Source of the DNA: Chitinophagaceae bacterium
Lineage (GTDB): Bacteria; Bacteroidota; Bacteroidia; Chitinophagales; Chitinophagaceae
NCBI GenBank assembly: GCA_019638595.1
Contig: JAHBTJ010000001.1
Location: 1 to 64,000 of the forward strand
Reading direction: 5' to 3'
DNA: 64,000 nt
In this document: positions 56,791-64,000 of the stretch, one piece after another
Position numbering within the stretch: the first letter of the stretch is position 1
Layout of the letters: each line of letters begins with the position of its first letter
Program-made: the position numbers and the translations under genes
The notes under the pieces: generated by a model
Seen by the model: the letters and a program-made list of their open reading frames with translations, nothing else
Told to the model about the DNA's origin: nothing
Database searches by the model: none

Positions 56791-58353
56791 TTAAATCACA
56801 TATCTCCTTGCTGTTGCTATGAATGATTCAACCTGTTGTTGTATCCATGCATCATCTTTGTTTAATTCCTGCGCCATGAGTATAGCGGTTGCCTGCGCTG
56901 AGGAAACGGCCGCGCGGGCGTCTAAAAAAAGCATTCGTATCCTTCTTGCCAGTACATCTTCTACCGTCATGGCCATTTCGTTCCTTACTGCCCAAATAAC
57001 CTGTGCTTTTATGTATGGATATTCAGGATGGATCCGTTCATTCCATTCCCTGTTTTGTTCGGCAATTTTTTTTACCAGAGCCTCATCTGCTCCGTAATAG
57101 CGTAAAGGATCCTGTTCGTTTGTTTGACTTGTCCAGCCATGCAGCTTCAGCGTTTCGGTAATACATGGCTTGCGGGGAAGCCTGGCGGTAAAAGAGGCGT
57201 TATCTATGGCATCTTTTGCCATTTTACGGTAGGTGGTCCATTTGCCGCCGGTAATGGTAACCAGCTTGCTTTTAGAAACAATGATAGTATGATCCCTGGG
57301 CATCAGGGCCGTATTTTTTTGTCCCGGAGCTTTTACCAAAGGTCGTAACCCTGCAAAAACAGATTTGATATCTTTCCGGGTAATGCCGGATGTAAGATAC
57401 TGGTTTACATTCCTGAAAATAAATTCTATTTCCGGTTCCAGCGCGCGGGGCTCAAAAGTAGCTTCTTCAACAGGTGTATCGGTAGTGCCTATGATCACTT
57501 CGTTGTGCCAGGGTACCGCAAACAATACTCTTCCGTCATCTGTTTTAGGGATCATCATAGCATGGTTGCCCGGAAAAAATTTTTTATCTACTACCAGGTG
57601 AATTCCCTGCGAAGGAGATACCAGTTCTTCCTTTTCTTCATCATCCATCTGTAATATATCATCGGTAAATACACCGGTTGCGTTGATCACTACTTTTGCC
57701 TTTAGCAGGTATTCTTTTCCTGTAAGGGTATCTTCTGCCAGTACTCCTCTTACAATGCCTTTCTCTTTGTATAAATCCACCACTTCCATATAATTAATAA
57801 CCGCAGCGCCATGCTCAACGGCGGTTTGGGCCAGGTTTAAAGCAAGCCTTGCGTCATCAAACTGTCCATCGTAATACAGTATTCCGCCACTCAGGTTTTG
57901 TTGTTGTAAAGCAGGTAAGTTTGCGGAGGCTGTTTTTTTTGAAAGCAGGCGGGTTTTGCCCAGGCTTAATTTGCCCGACATAAGATCGTATATCTTCAGG
58001 CCAATACCATAATACAGCTTTTGCCAACAACTATACGATGGCAAAACAAATGGCTGAACGCGGGTAAGATGGGGAGCGTTTTTAAGTAACAGTCCTCTTT
58101 CGCGTAAAGCTTCCATTACCAGTTTTATATTTCCCTGGGCAAGATAGCGCACACCGCCATGTACCAGCTTGGTTGCCCTGCTGGAAGTGCCTTTTGCAAA
58201 GTCGAAGCGTTCGAGCAGCAGGGTTTTATAGCCTCGGGAGGCGGCATCCAGCGCAGATCCTAACCCGGTTGCCCCTCCGCCTGCAATAATTATATCCCAT
58301 TCATCTGTTGCTTTAAGCAGGCCGAGCATTTCATCTCTTTGCATAGTATACAT
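56791..58353 (-). CDS. glpD: FAD-dependent glycerol-3-phosphate dehydrogenase
   Basis: A 520-aa protein with the FAD motif DIIIAGGGATGLGSALDAASRG, then GTSSRATKLVHGGVRYLAQGN, a hallmark of GlpD. WHNEVIIGTTDTPVEE and VFAGLRPLVKA follow in the middle, and VRNEMAMTVEDVLARRIRMLFLDA in the C-terminal helical domain. It oxidises glycerol-3-phosphate to dihydroxyacetone phosphate at the inner membrane and passes electrons to quinone. With the following glycerol facilitator gene it forms a glycerol-use pair. ATGs at 58353 and 58344 are both possible starts. Confidence 0.96.
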   Translation of the reverse strand: MYTMQRDEMLGLLKATDEWDIIIAGGGATGLGSALDAASRGYKTLLLERFDFAKGTSSRATKLVHGGVRYLAQGNIKLVMEALRERGLLLKNAPHLTRVQPFVLPSYSCWQKLYYGIGLKIYDLMSGKLSLGKTRLLSKKTASANLPALQQQNLSGGILYYDGQFDDARLALNLAQTAVEHGAAVINYMEVVDLYKEKGIVRGVLAEDTLTGKEYLLKAKVVINATGVFTDDILQMDDEEKEELVSPSQGIHLVVDKKFFPGNHAMMIPKTDDGRVLFAVPWHNEVIIGTTDTPVEEATFEPRALEPEIEFIFRNVNQYLTSGITRKDIKSVFAGLRPLVKAPGQKNTALMPRDHTIIVSKSKLVTITGGKWTTYRKMAKDAIDNASFTARLPRKPCITETLKLHGWTSQTNEQDPLRYYGADEALVKKIAEQNREWNERIHPEYPYIKAQVIWAVRNEMAMTVEDVLARRIRMLFLDARAAVSSAQATAILMAQELNKDDAWIQQQVESFIATARRYVI

Positions 58354-58369
58354 ATTGTGGTATCAGCTA

Positions 58370-58690
58370 TCAGTGTCATTTGTAGTGTATAGTTTTTTGT
58401 TTATGGTTTTAGTTTGAAAAACCACAAACCAGGAACTTCAAACTCCAAATATTGAATATCAAATATCCTAAAAACATCGTAAAGAAATATGTGGCATGGG
58501 CTATAAGCTGTGAGCCCTCAGCTATAGGCAATGTATGGTCTATGATTTTTTGTTTATGGTTGAGCTGTGGGCTATGGGTAATGAGCTGTGAGCTATCAGA
58601 CAGTGAATTAATTTGTAGTTTATGGTTTTTTGTTTATAGTTTGTGCAGAACCTGAAACTTGCAACCTAAGACCTGTAGCCTGCAACATCT
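58370..58690. repeat. Dispersed intergenic repeat mosaic (patch 5)
   Basis: This is the longest patch. Words include TATAGTTTTTTGTTTATGG, CTATAAGCTGTGAGCCC, GATTTTTTGTTTATGGTTG, GAGCTGTGGGCTATGGG, AATGAGCTGTGAGCTATC, TTGTAGTTTATGGTTTTTTG and ACTTGCAACCTAAGACC. All recur in the other patches. No ORF is convincing. Confidence 0.75.
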
Positions 58691-58700
58691 CAAATCATTC

Positions 58701-59807
58701 TTACTCTTTCTTTTTGAAGCGGATGGTACCGCTCGACTTTTCGTTGGAAGTGATGTATACTTCGTAGCGTTTACCGTTCACCGTTACGATCATTAAAGCG
58801 GTATTGGGCGGAATAGAGCCCAGGTTATCCGCGTACATTACCAGCTCATTTTCCTCGCGGGTGGTATCGAGCTGCACTTTAAGGGTAAGCGGCTTATCGG
58901 TTAGGCGTTGTCGTGATATAAGCAGCTTGTTATTGTAAAAAACGGAAATGGTATCGCCATCTATTTCCCCGTTATCGTAAAAGTCTACCTGGAAAGTTTC
59001 GCCTTCGGGTATTTCAATGGTTTTAAGCACGTTCTTGCTTCTGCGCTCGTAAGTGGGTAAAGTGGGTGTGGATAGTTCCGGCAGGGCTTTTTTTACGGTG
59101 TCTTTAGTTATGGTTTGCGGCTTTTGTGTAACTGCCTGCTTATTAGTATCATTTGTAACAGGCTTTTTAGGTGCGGCGGTAGCCGGTTTAGCGGCAGGTT
59201 TTTTAGCCGGGGTGGTTGCTTTAGTTACAGGTTTATTAGCCGGTGTTGTGGCTTTAGGCGTATTGGCCAGGTTTTGTTTGGGAGGAGTAGTGGATGTTGC
59301 CGGTTTTTTAGCCGTTGGGGGAGACGCTTTGGGCGCTGTAACCTTTGTCAGCATTTTTCTTTCCAGCTCCGTGCTGCCCACCCCGCAGCCATTAGGTTTG
59401 TATCCCCGCCATCTGCCTACCAGCTTTTCCGTAGATCCCTGCTTTAAAAATGTAAGTATATGAGTTTGCAGGCAGTCGCTCCAGCCGGGAGGGGTATTGC
59501 CTTTAATGCGTTCTTCTTCGTTTACTACTACCGATTTGCTGCCGGCATCGTAAGTTCCTTCCAACCTGCATATTACATAATATTTCTTCGGGTAATAATT
59601 GAAATACGAATAGGAATAGCCGGTTACATTTCCTCCTTCAATATCAAGCTCCAGCACATACTCCGTGTCGCCTTCCTTTGCTATTACGTTCCCCGCCGAA
59701 TTAAAAGATCCCCTCCACTGTCCTGTAAGGTTTTGGGCAGAAACAGAGCAGGTAAAAAGTAATAAACCCAGTGCAAACAAGCCTTTCGTCCGGTGTAAAA
59801 CTTTCAT
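58701..59807 (-). CDS. Secreted protein with K/A/P/T-rich linker, unknown function
   Basis: A 368-aa protein with a signal peptide (MKVLHRTKGLFALGLLLFTCSVSAQ). An N-terminal beta-rich domain (about 26-160) begins NLTGQWRGSFNSAG and contains paired Cys (DCLQTH, NGCGVGS). A low-complexity linker rich in Thr, Pro, Lys and Ala (about 165-245) follows, then a C-terminal beta domain (about 255-368) with TIEIPEGETFQVDFYDNGEIDGDTISVFYNNKLLISRQRLT. The architecture suggests a surface or periplasmic binding protein; no enzyme motif is seen. Minus-strand TATTTTTG at 59812-59819 is a good -7 word but only 4 bases from this ATG. The message may therefore be almost leaderless. Confidence 0.8.
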   Translation of the reverse strand: MKVLHRTKGLFALGLLLFTCSVSAQNLTGQWRGSFNSAGNVIAKEGDTEYVLELDIEGGNVTGYSYSYFNYYPKKYYVICRLEGTYDAGSKSVVVNEEERIKGNTPPGWSDCLQTHILTFLKQGSTEKLVGRWRGYKPNGCGVGSTELERKMLTKVTAPKASPPTAKKPATSTTPPKQNLANTPKATTPANKPVTKATTPAKKPAAKPATAAPKKPVTNDTNKQAVTQKPQTITKDTVKKALPELSTPTLPTYERRSKNVLKTIEIPEGETFQVDFYDNGEIDGDTISVFYNNKLLISRQRLTDKPLTLKVQLDTTREENELVMYADNLGSIPPNTALMIVTVNGKRYEVYITSNEKSSGTIRFKKKE

Positions 59808-59924
59808 TTTACAAAAATAAACTCAATACTAAGGAAATCGTGGCATTAAATGAAATGATACGCCAATACTTCGTTAAAGTTCTCCTGTACTTTTTTATTG
59901 ATTTTTTTGATCTGGAATGCACCC

Positions 59925-59985
59925 GGAGGAGCTCTCATGAAATTATTCATTCCTCCTTTACGTAATTTTGGATGAATAATTTCAT
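59925..59985 (+). promoter_or_regulatory. Long inverted repeat before the thrS promoter
   Basis: ATGAAATTATTCAT (59937-59950) and ATGAATAATTTCAT (59972-59985) are perfect 14-base inverted copies with a 21-base spacer. A second, interleaved pair is GGAGGA (59925-59930) with TCCTCC (59951-59956). The two pairings exclude each other. Position just upstream of the -7 word favours a protein-binding operator; a leader structure from an earlier start is the alternative. Confidence 0.55.
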
Positions 59986-59986
59986 G

Positions 59987-59994
59987 TACGTTTG
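59987..59994 (+). promoter_or_regulatory. -7 promoter word of thrS
   Basis: TACGTTTG fits TAnnTTTG, 35 bases before the thrS ATG. A TTG lies 16 bases upstream, shorter than ideal. Confidence 0.45.
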
Positions 59995-60029
59995 CAATCC
60001 TTTTTCAGGAACAAGCGATAAGATAATAT

Positions 60030-61970
60030 ATGGTTAAGATTACGTTCCCGGATGGCGCGGTAAGAGAATACCAGCCGGGTATTACAGCATTAGAAATTGC
60101 AAAATCAATCAGCGAAGGACTGGCAAAAAAAGTACTGGCCGCTTCTGTAAACGACCAGGTGTGGGATGCTACCAGGCCCATATACAACGACAGTACCTTA
60201 AAGTTACTAACCTGGAATGAAGCGGAAGGTAAATCTACTTTCTGGCATTCCTCCGCCCACCTCATGGCAGAGGCGGTAGAGTCTATATTCCCGGGGGTAA
60301 AATTCTGGGTGGGCCCGCCTACGCAAAACCCGCCTGGCTTTTATTACGATATGGACCTGGGCGACAGGAAGATAACGGAAGAAGATTTGCGTGCCATTGA
60401 GAAGAAAATGACAGAGCTTTCCAGGCAAAACAATTCATACATACGTAAGGACATTTCAAAAAAAGAGGCGGTACAGTATTTTGAAGAAAAAGGGGATGAA
60501 TACAAGCTGGACCTGTTGCAGAGCCTGGATGACGGGGCTATTACCTTTTATAGCCAGGGCAACTTTACAGATCTGTGCCGGGGACCTCATATTCCGCAAA
60601 CCGGCTTAATAAAAGCCATTAAGCTTACCAATATTGCAGGCGCTTACTGGAAGGGCGATGAAAATAATAAGCAGCTTACCCGTTTATATGGCATTACTTT
60701 TCCCAATCAGAAAGAGCTGGACGAATACCTGCAAATGCTGGAAGAGGCGAAAAAAAGAGATCACCGGAAGCTGGGAAAAGAGCTGGGCATTTATACTATG
60801 GACGATGATGTTGGACAAGGCCTGATCATGTGGCTGCCCAATGGTACTGTTATTATAGAAGAGCTGGAAAAGCTGGCCAAGGAAACGGAGCTGAAAGCCG
60901 GCTATAAGCGGGTGGTTACCCCGCATATTGCAAAGGAAAGCATGTACCTCACCAGCGGGCATCTTCCTTATTATGCCGACAGTATGTACCCGCCCATGGA
61001 AGTGGACGGCGAGAAATATTATCTTAAATCAATGAACTGTCCCCATCACCATAAAATATTTGCCGCCGAGCCCAAAAGTTACCGCGATTTGCCATATCGC
61101 ATTGCTGAGTATGGCACTGTTTACCGGTACGAGCAAAGCGGGGAATTGTTTGGCCTGATGCGGGTACGCTGCCTGCATATGAACGATGCGCATATTTACT
61201 GCACCAGGGAGCAGTTTGCCAGTGAGTTCAGGGCGGTAAATGAAATGTACCAGAAATATTTTAAAATATTCGGTATAGATAAATACGTCATGCGTTTGAG
61301 CCTGCACTCGGCTGATAAACTGGGCAAGAAGTATGTAAATGAGCCCGAACTTTGGAAAGAAACCGAAGAGATGGTAAGGCAGGTGCTGATTGAATCGAAT
61401 ATTCCCTATGTGGAAGTGCAGGATGAAGCGGCTTTTTATGGCCCTAAAATTGATGTGCAGATATTCAGCGTGATAGGAAGGGAGTTTACCCTGGCCACCA
61501 ACCAGGTTGATTTTTCGCAGGGGCGCAGCTTTAAATTGCAATACACTACCCCGGATAACAGCACAGAAACCCCTCTTATCATTCACCGGGCGCCTTTAGG
61601 AACACATGAAAGATTTATAGGATTTTTGCTGGAGCACTATGCCGGCAAGCTGCCATTGTGGCTGTCGCCTGTGCAGGTAAAGGTGCTGCCCATTAGCGAT
61701 AAGTTCATGGATTACGCACAAAATGTTTTAGAATCGTTGAAAAATGCAGATATTCGTGCTGAGATAGATGACAGGCCGGAGAAGATAGGGCGTAAGATAC
61801 GGGATACGGAACTGGCCAGGATTCCCTACATGCTGATAGTAGGAGAGAAGGAGGTAAACGAGGGAACAATAGCTATCAGGCGGCAGGGTAAGGGCGACCT
61901 GGGATCTAAAACGGTTGATGCATTTATTGAAGCCGCCGTGGAAGAAATTAAAGCAAGGGTTGCAGAGTAA
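60030..61970 (+). CDS. thrS: Threonine--tRNA ligase
   Basis: A 646-aa class II aminoacyl-tRNA synthetase. The TGS domain (1-62) is MVKITFPDGAVREYQPGITALEIAKSISEG. The editing domain has the zinc motif HSSAHLMAEAVE and, later, SQGNFTDLCRGPHIPQTG. The catalytic core has YLKSMNCPHHHKIF with the metal-binding Cys, then YRYEQSGELFGLMRVRCLHMNDAHIYC, and DFSQGRSFKLQY. LIIHRAPLGTHERFIGFLLEHYAG is motif 3. The anticodon-binding domain ends the protein. It charges tRNA-Thr and is followed by infC in the usual order. Confidence 0.98.
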   Translation: MVKITFPDGAVREYQPGITALEIAKSISEGLAKKVLAASVNDQVWDATRPIYNDSTLKLLTWNEAEGKSTFWHSSAHLMAEAVESIFPGVKFWVGPPTQNPPGFYYDMDLGDRKITEEDLRAIEKKMTELSRQNNSYIRKDISKKEAVQYFEEKGDEYKLDLLQSLDDGAITFYSQGNFTDLCRGPHIPQTGLIKAIKLTNIAGAYWKGDENNKQLTRLYGITFPNQKELDEYLQMLEEAKKRDHRKLGKELGIYTMDDDVGQGLIMWLPNGTVIIEELEKLAKETELKAGYKRVVTPHIAKESMYLTSGHLPYYADSMYPPMEVDGEKYYLKSMNCPHHHKIFAAEPKSYRDLPYRIAEYGTVYRYEQSGELFGLMRVRCLHMNDAHIYCTREQFASEFRAVNEMYQKYFKIFGIDKYVMRLSLHSADKLGKKYVNEPELWKETEEMVRQVLIESNIPYVEVQDEAAFYGPKIDVQIFSVIGREFTLATNQVDFSQGRSFKLQYTTPDNSTETPLIIHRAPLGTHERFIGFLLEHYAGKLPLWLSPVQVKVLPISDKFMDYAQNVLESLKNADIRAEIDDRPEKIGRKIRDTELARIPYMLIVGEKEVNEGTIAIRRQGKGDLGSKTVDAFIEAAVEEIKARVAE

Positions 61971-61977
61971 AACAGGT

Positions 61978-62004
61978 AGTGAAACAAAACAGGCTTGTTT
62001 CACT
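61978..62004 (+). other. Hairpin in the thrS-infC spacer
   Basis: AGTGAAACAA / TTGTTTCACT, a perfect 10-bp stem with a 7-base loop, lies just after the thrS stop. The run TTTTTT comes 20 bases later, so it is more likely a processing or partial attenuation site than a full terminator. Confidence 0.5.
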
Positions 62005-62082
62005 GTATATAAAATTCAATTTTTTAACTTAAACAATTAAAACCTCCTGCAATAAAAAGGAGTATCACTTTAAAAACTGTAA

Positions 62083-62667
62083 ATGGCATTTTCACCACGA
62101 CCTCAATTTCCCAGGGGTAATTTCAACCCCCGTTTCAGAAAAGAACAGCAGCAGGAACATCGCACCAACCACATGATAAGGGTACCCCAGGTTCGCCTGG
62201 TAGGCGATAACGTGGAGGTAGGAGTATATTCCACACAGGAAGCTTTAAAGCTCGCGAATGAGCAGGGGCTTGACCTCGTAGAAATTTCTCCTAATGCCGA
62301 TCCCCCGGTATGTAAAATAATTGACTATAATAAATTCCTTTACGAGAAGAAGAAGAAGGAAAAGGAGATGAAGGCCAATTCCAAAGTGTCGGAAGTAAAG
62401 GAGATCCGTTTTACGCCTAATACGGATGACCACGATTTTAATTTTAAAGCCAAACATGCCGAAGACTTTTTAAAAGAGGGCAATAAAGTGAAGGCTTATG
62501 TACAGTTTAAAGGCCGCGCCATCATGTTCAAGGAAAGAGGGGAATTGCTGTTGTTGAAGTTTGCCGAACGCCTTGCCGAAATAGGCGCGCCGGAAGGTTT
62601 GCCCAAGCTGGAAGGAAAACGGATGCTGATCATCTTCGCCCCCAAAAGTCAGAAGAAAAAGAAATAA
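62083..62667 (+). CDS. infC: Translation initiation factor IF-3
   Basis: A 194-aa protein with an extended N-terminal tail ([24 protein letters not shown]), then [54 protein letters not shown] (IF3-N) and [42 protein letters not shown] (IF3-C). It starts with ATG rather than the rare codon used for autoregulation in enterobacteria. AAGGAG at 62057-62062 could pair with CCTCCT at 62043-62048 and lies 20 bases before the ATG. A strong terminator follows; the usual rpmI and rplT are not adjacent. Confidence 0.98.
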   Translation: MAFSPRPQFPRGNFNPRFRKEQQQEHRTNHMIRVPQVRLVGDNVEVGVYSTQEALKLANEQGLDLVEISPNADPPVCKIIDYNKFLYEKKKKEKEMKANSKVSEVKEIRFTPNTDDHDFNFKAKHAEDFLKEGNKVKAYVQFKGRAIMFKERGELLLLKFAERLAEIGAPEGLPKLEGKRMLIIFAPKSQKKKK

Positions 62668-62684
62668 TTGATTTGAATTTTTGT

Positions 62685-62729
62685 AACCTGTATGCTTTGC
62701 AATACTTGCAAAGCATACAGGTTTTTTGT
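62685..62729 (+). terminator. Intrinsic terminator after infC
   Basis: A perfect 18-bp stem (AACCTGTATGCTTTGCAA / TTGCAAAGCATACAGGTT, loop TAC) is followed by TTTTTTG. Confidence 0.92.
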
Positions 62730-62922
62730 TGATGTAACGTGAGTCATTTATTTATGCACCGAAACCTTAATGTTTCTCCATTGTGTGCCGTCAAATACAC
62801 TTGGAAAAACAAAAGCGTTGCCTACAGTATTTGCAAGGGAGGTGAGCGCGAATGGCAATCAGCAGGGTGTTTCATAATGGCAGCCGTATTTTGTGTAATT
62901 ATTTGCACAGGGTTCTGCCTCT
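62730..62922. other. Intergenic space after infC
   Basis: No convincing gene was seen. A plus-strand frame (62739-62978) overlaps the end of the sensor gene and looks non-coding. Confidence 0.4.
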
Positions 62923-64000
62923 CTATACTATTTTTTCTGCATTATTACCGTTTGCATGAAAATCGAGCAGGTAAGTAAACAGGTTTATTTCTGTAGGTAT
63001 TTGCAGCTTTTTACGCAGCCTGTACCGGCTTATTTCAACACCTCTTACGGAAATATTCATGAGTTGTGCCATTTCCTTGGTGCTGAGGTTCATGCGCAGG
63101 TAAGCGCACAGCTTTAGCTCGTTGGGAGTAAGGTTGCTGTGTTTTTCCTTAAGGGCTACAAAAAAATCGTTGTGCGCTTTGTCGAAATGTACTGTAAAAT
63201 GTTCCCAGTCGGCGTCCATTTTGTCTTCTTCGCCCAGGGTTTTTATCATCTTTTTCAGCGCTTCCAGCGCTTTGTCGTCTTCCGTGTTTTTTATCAGCTT
63301 TTGTAACTCATCTCGCAGGCGGGTAATCAATTCTCCCTTTTTTACCAGGTGCATGGTGGCGGAGGCCATCTCTTTATTTTTGTGTTGTATTTCGGCCTCC
63401 AGCTTTTCATTGCGCAGCTTTACAATTTCCTTTTCATTTTTTTCGAGTTCCAGTTGGTGCAGATCGCGCAAACGTTTTTGCTTCTCTTCGTACCGCAGCC
63501 GTTGCTGATGAAATTTTTGCTTCTGCCAGCGATACAGGGCATACACGGCATACAGCAGCAAACAGCCATACAGCGCATATGCCCACCATGTTTGATACCA
63601 GGGCGGCAGTATTACAAATGAATATGTATTGATCGCCGATTCGTTGCCGAGATTGTTGCGGGCTTTTACCTGGAAATGATAAGTTCCTGCCGGCAGGTAG
63701 GAGTACTCTTTTTCCGTTTTACTGCTCCAGTCGCTCCAGCCGTTGTCATATCCCTTCAGCAGGTAGCTGTATTCAATATTAGATTGCTGCTCGTACAGCG
63801 GAGCGGTAAACTCAAGCCTGAACGAGTTCCAGTTGTACGGAACAGAATGTCGGTATTGCTGTACCTGCAGTTCATTTACATTGTTAAAATAACCGCCAAA
63901 TAAAAGACTGTCGGTTGTATTGATGGCTTTTACCTGCCTTACCTGAACCTGTATAACAGGGTGTTGTTGCCTGTATTTTGCATAGTTAATGTGAAAGTAC
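62923..64000 (-). CDS. Y_Y_Y-domain sensor with LuxR-type helix-turn-helix (5' end outside window)
   Basis: The minus-strand frame is open to the right edge, so only the C-terminal about 358 residues are seen. First comes a Y_Y_Y domain (NSFRLEFTAPLYEQQSNIEYSYLLKGYDNGWSDWS ... YLPAGTYHFQVKARN). One TM helix follows (WYQTWWAYALYGCLLLYAVYALY), then a long coiled coil (about 63250-63520) and a LuxR-like HTH (LTPNELKLCAYLRMNLSTKEMAQLMNISVRGVEISRYRLRKKL). Bacteroidota proteins of this type usually begin with a periplasmic beta-propeller and act as one-protein signal-transducing regulators. The missing N-terminus probably holds that propeller. No histidine kinase domain is present in the visible part. 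Confidence 0.88.
   Translation of the reverse strand, partial: YFHINYAKYRQQHPVIQVQVRQVKAINTTDSLLFGGYFNNVNELQVQQYRHSVPYNWNSFRLEFTAPLYEQQSNIEYSYLLKGYDNGWSDWSSKTEKEYSYLPAGTYHFQVKARNNLGNESAINTYSFVILPPWYQTWWAYALYGCLLLYAVYALYRWQKQKFHQQRLRYEEKQKRLRDLHQLELEKNEKEIVKLRNEKLEAEIQHKNKEMASATMHLVKKGELITRLRDELQKLIKNTEDDKALEALKKMIKTLGEEDKMDADWEHFTVHFDKAHNDFFVALKEKHSNLTPNELKLCAYLRMNLSTKEMAQLMNISVRGVEISRYRLRKKLQIPTEINLFTYLLDFHANGNNAEKIV

Noticed and set aside
62739-62978. Plus-strand 79-codon frame after infC
   Set aside because: It runs into the opposite-strand sensor gene, follows a strong terminator and has no promoter.

Overview
The window looks like a chromosomal segment of a Bacteroidota bacterium, most likely in or near the Chitinophagaceae. 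The evidence is protein style: RHS proteins with the HYYPFGLTM core, DUF5107-TPR, short AtpC, ExbB/ExbD and Tat-exported Gfo/Idh/MocA enzymes. Several upstream regions also carry the Bacteroidota -7 promoter word TAnnTTTG. No rRNA or tRNA gene, CRISPR array or transposase was recognised.

Layout. 1-4.1 kb: the 3' part of an RHS/YD-repeat gene, frameshifted just before its core. It ends in a polymorphic toxin-like tail (probable permuted papain fold), followed by a small membrane-anchored candidate immunity gene and broken remnants of older RHS copies. 4.1-24 kb: mostly metabolic and regulatory genes. These are an S41 peptidase, a Gfo/Idh/MocA oxidoreductase, a Tat-signal HisC-like aminotransferase, a PQQ dehydrogenase with an internal cytochrome c, a GbsR/MarR regulator with a clear palindromic operator, a TIGR01777 epimerase, an aldo/keto reductase, two pirins with a Crp/Fnr regulator, azurin, AhcY, an Lrp regulator, ExbB/ExbD, and DUF2945 and DUF488 proteins.

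24.1-45.8 kb: the most unusual part. Eleven consecutive minus-strand genes span 21.7 kb. Read in transcription order they are: a multi-TM protein, a metallophosphoesterase with C-terminal TM helices, a patatin with two TM helices inside its catalytic domain, a five-TM protein, a small beta-rich protein, two giant proteins (2140 and 1591 aa) that match no family I can name, two YkuD-like/DUF5675 proteins, a second patatin and a three-TM protein. A 33-codon relic of the 1591-aa protein's C-terminus lies between the two YkuD-like genes, so the cluster has been rearranged by duplication or cassette exchange. No secretion-system core is visible. I propose it as an undescribed envelope- or lipid-acting system.

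46-64 kb: DUF5107-TPR, OsmC, atpD-atpC, a single-gene AAA ATPase fused to a DUF4435/TOPRIM-like domain (resembling fused PARIS-type defence proteins) convergent with an SH3-MBL hydrolase, glpD-glpF, a secreted K/A/P/T-rich protein, thrS-infC, and the 3' part of a Y_Y_Y/LuxR sensor-regulator running off the right edge.

Between genes, five patches (about 11.5, 13.5, 20.5, 56.7 and 58.5 kb) are mosaics of the same short words (such as AGCTGTGAGC, TTTATGGTTTTTTGTTT and TTGCAGGTTTCAGG), which points to an uncharacterised dispersed intergenic repeat family.
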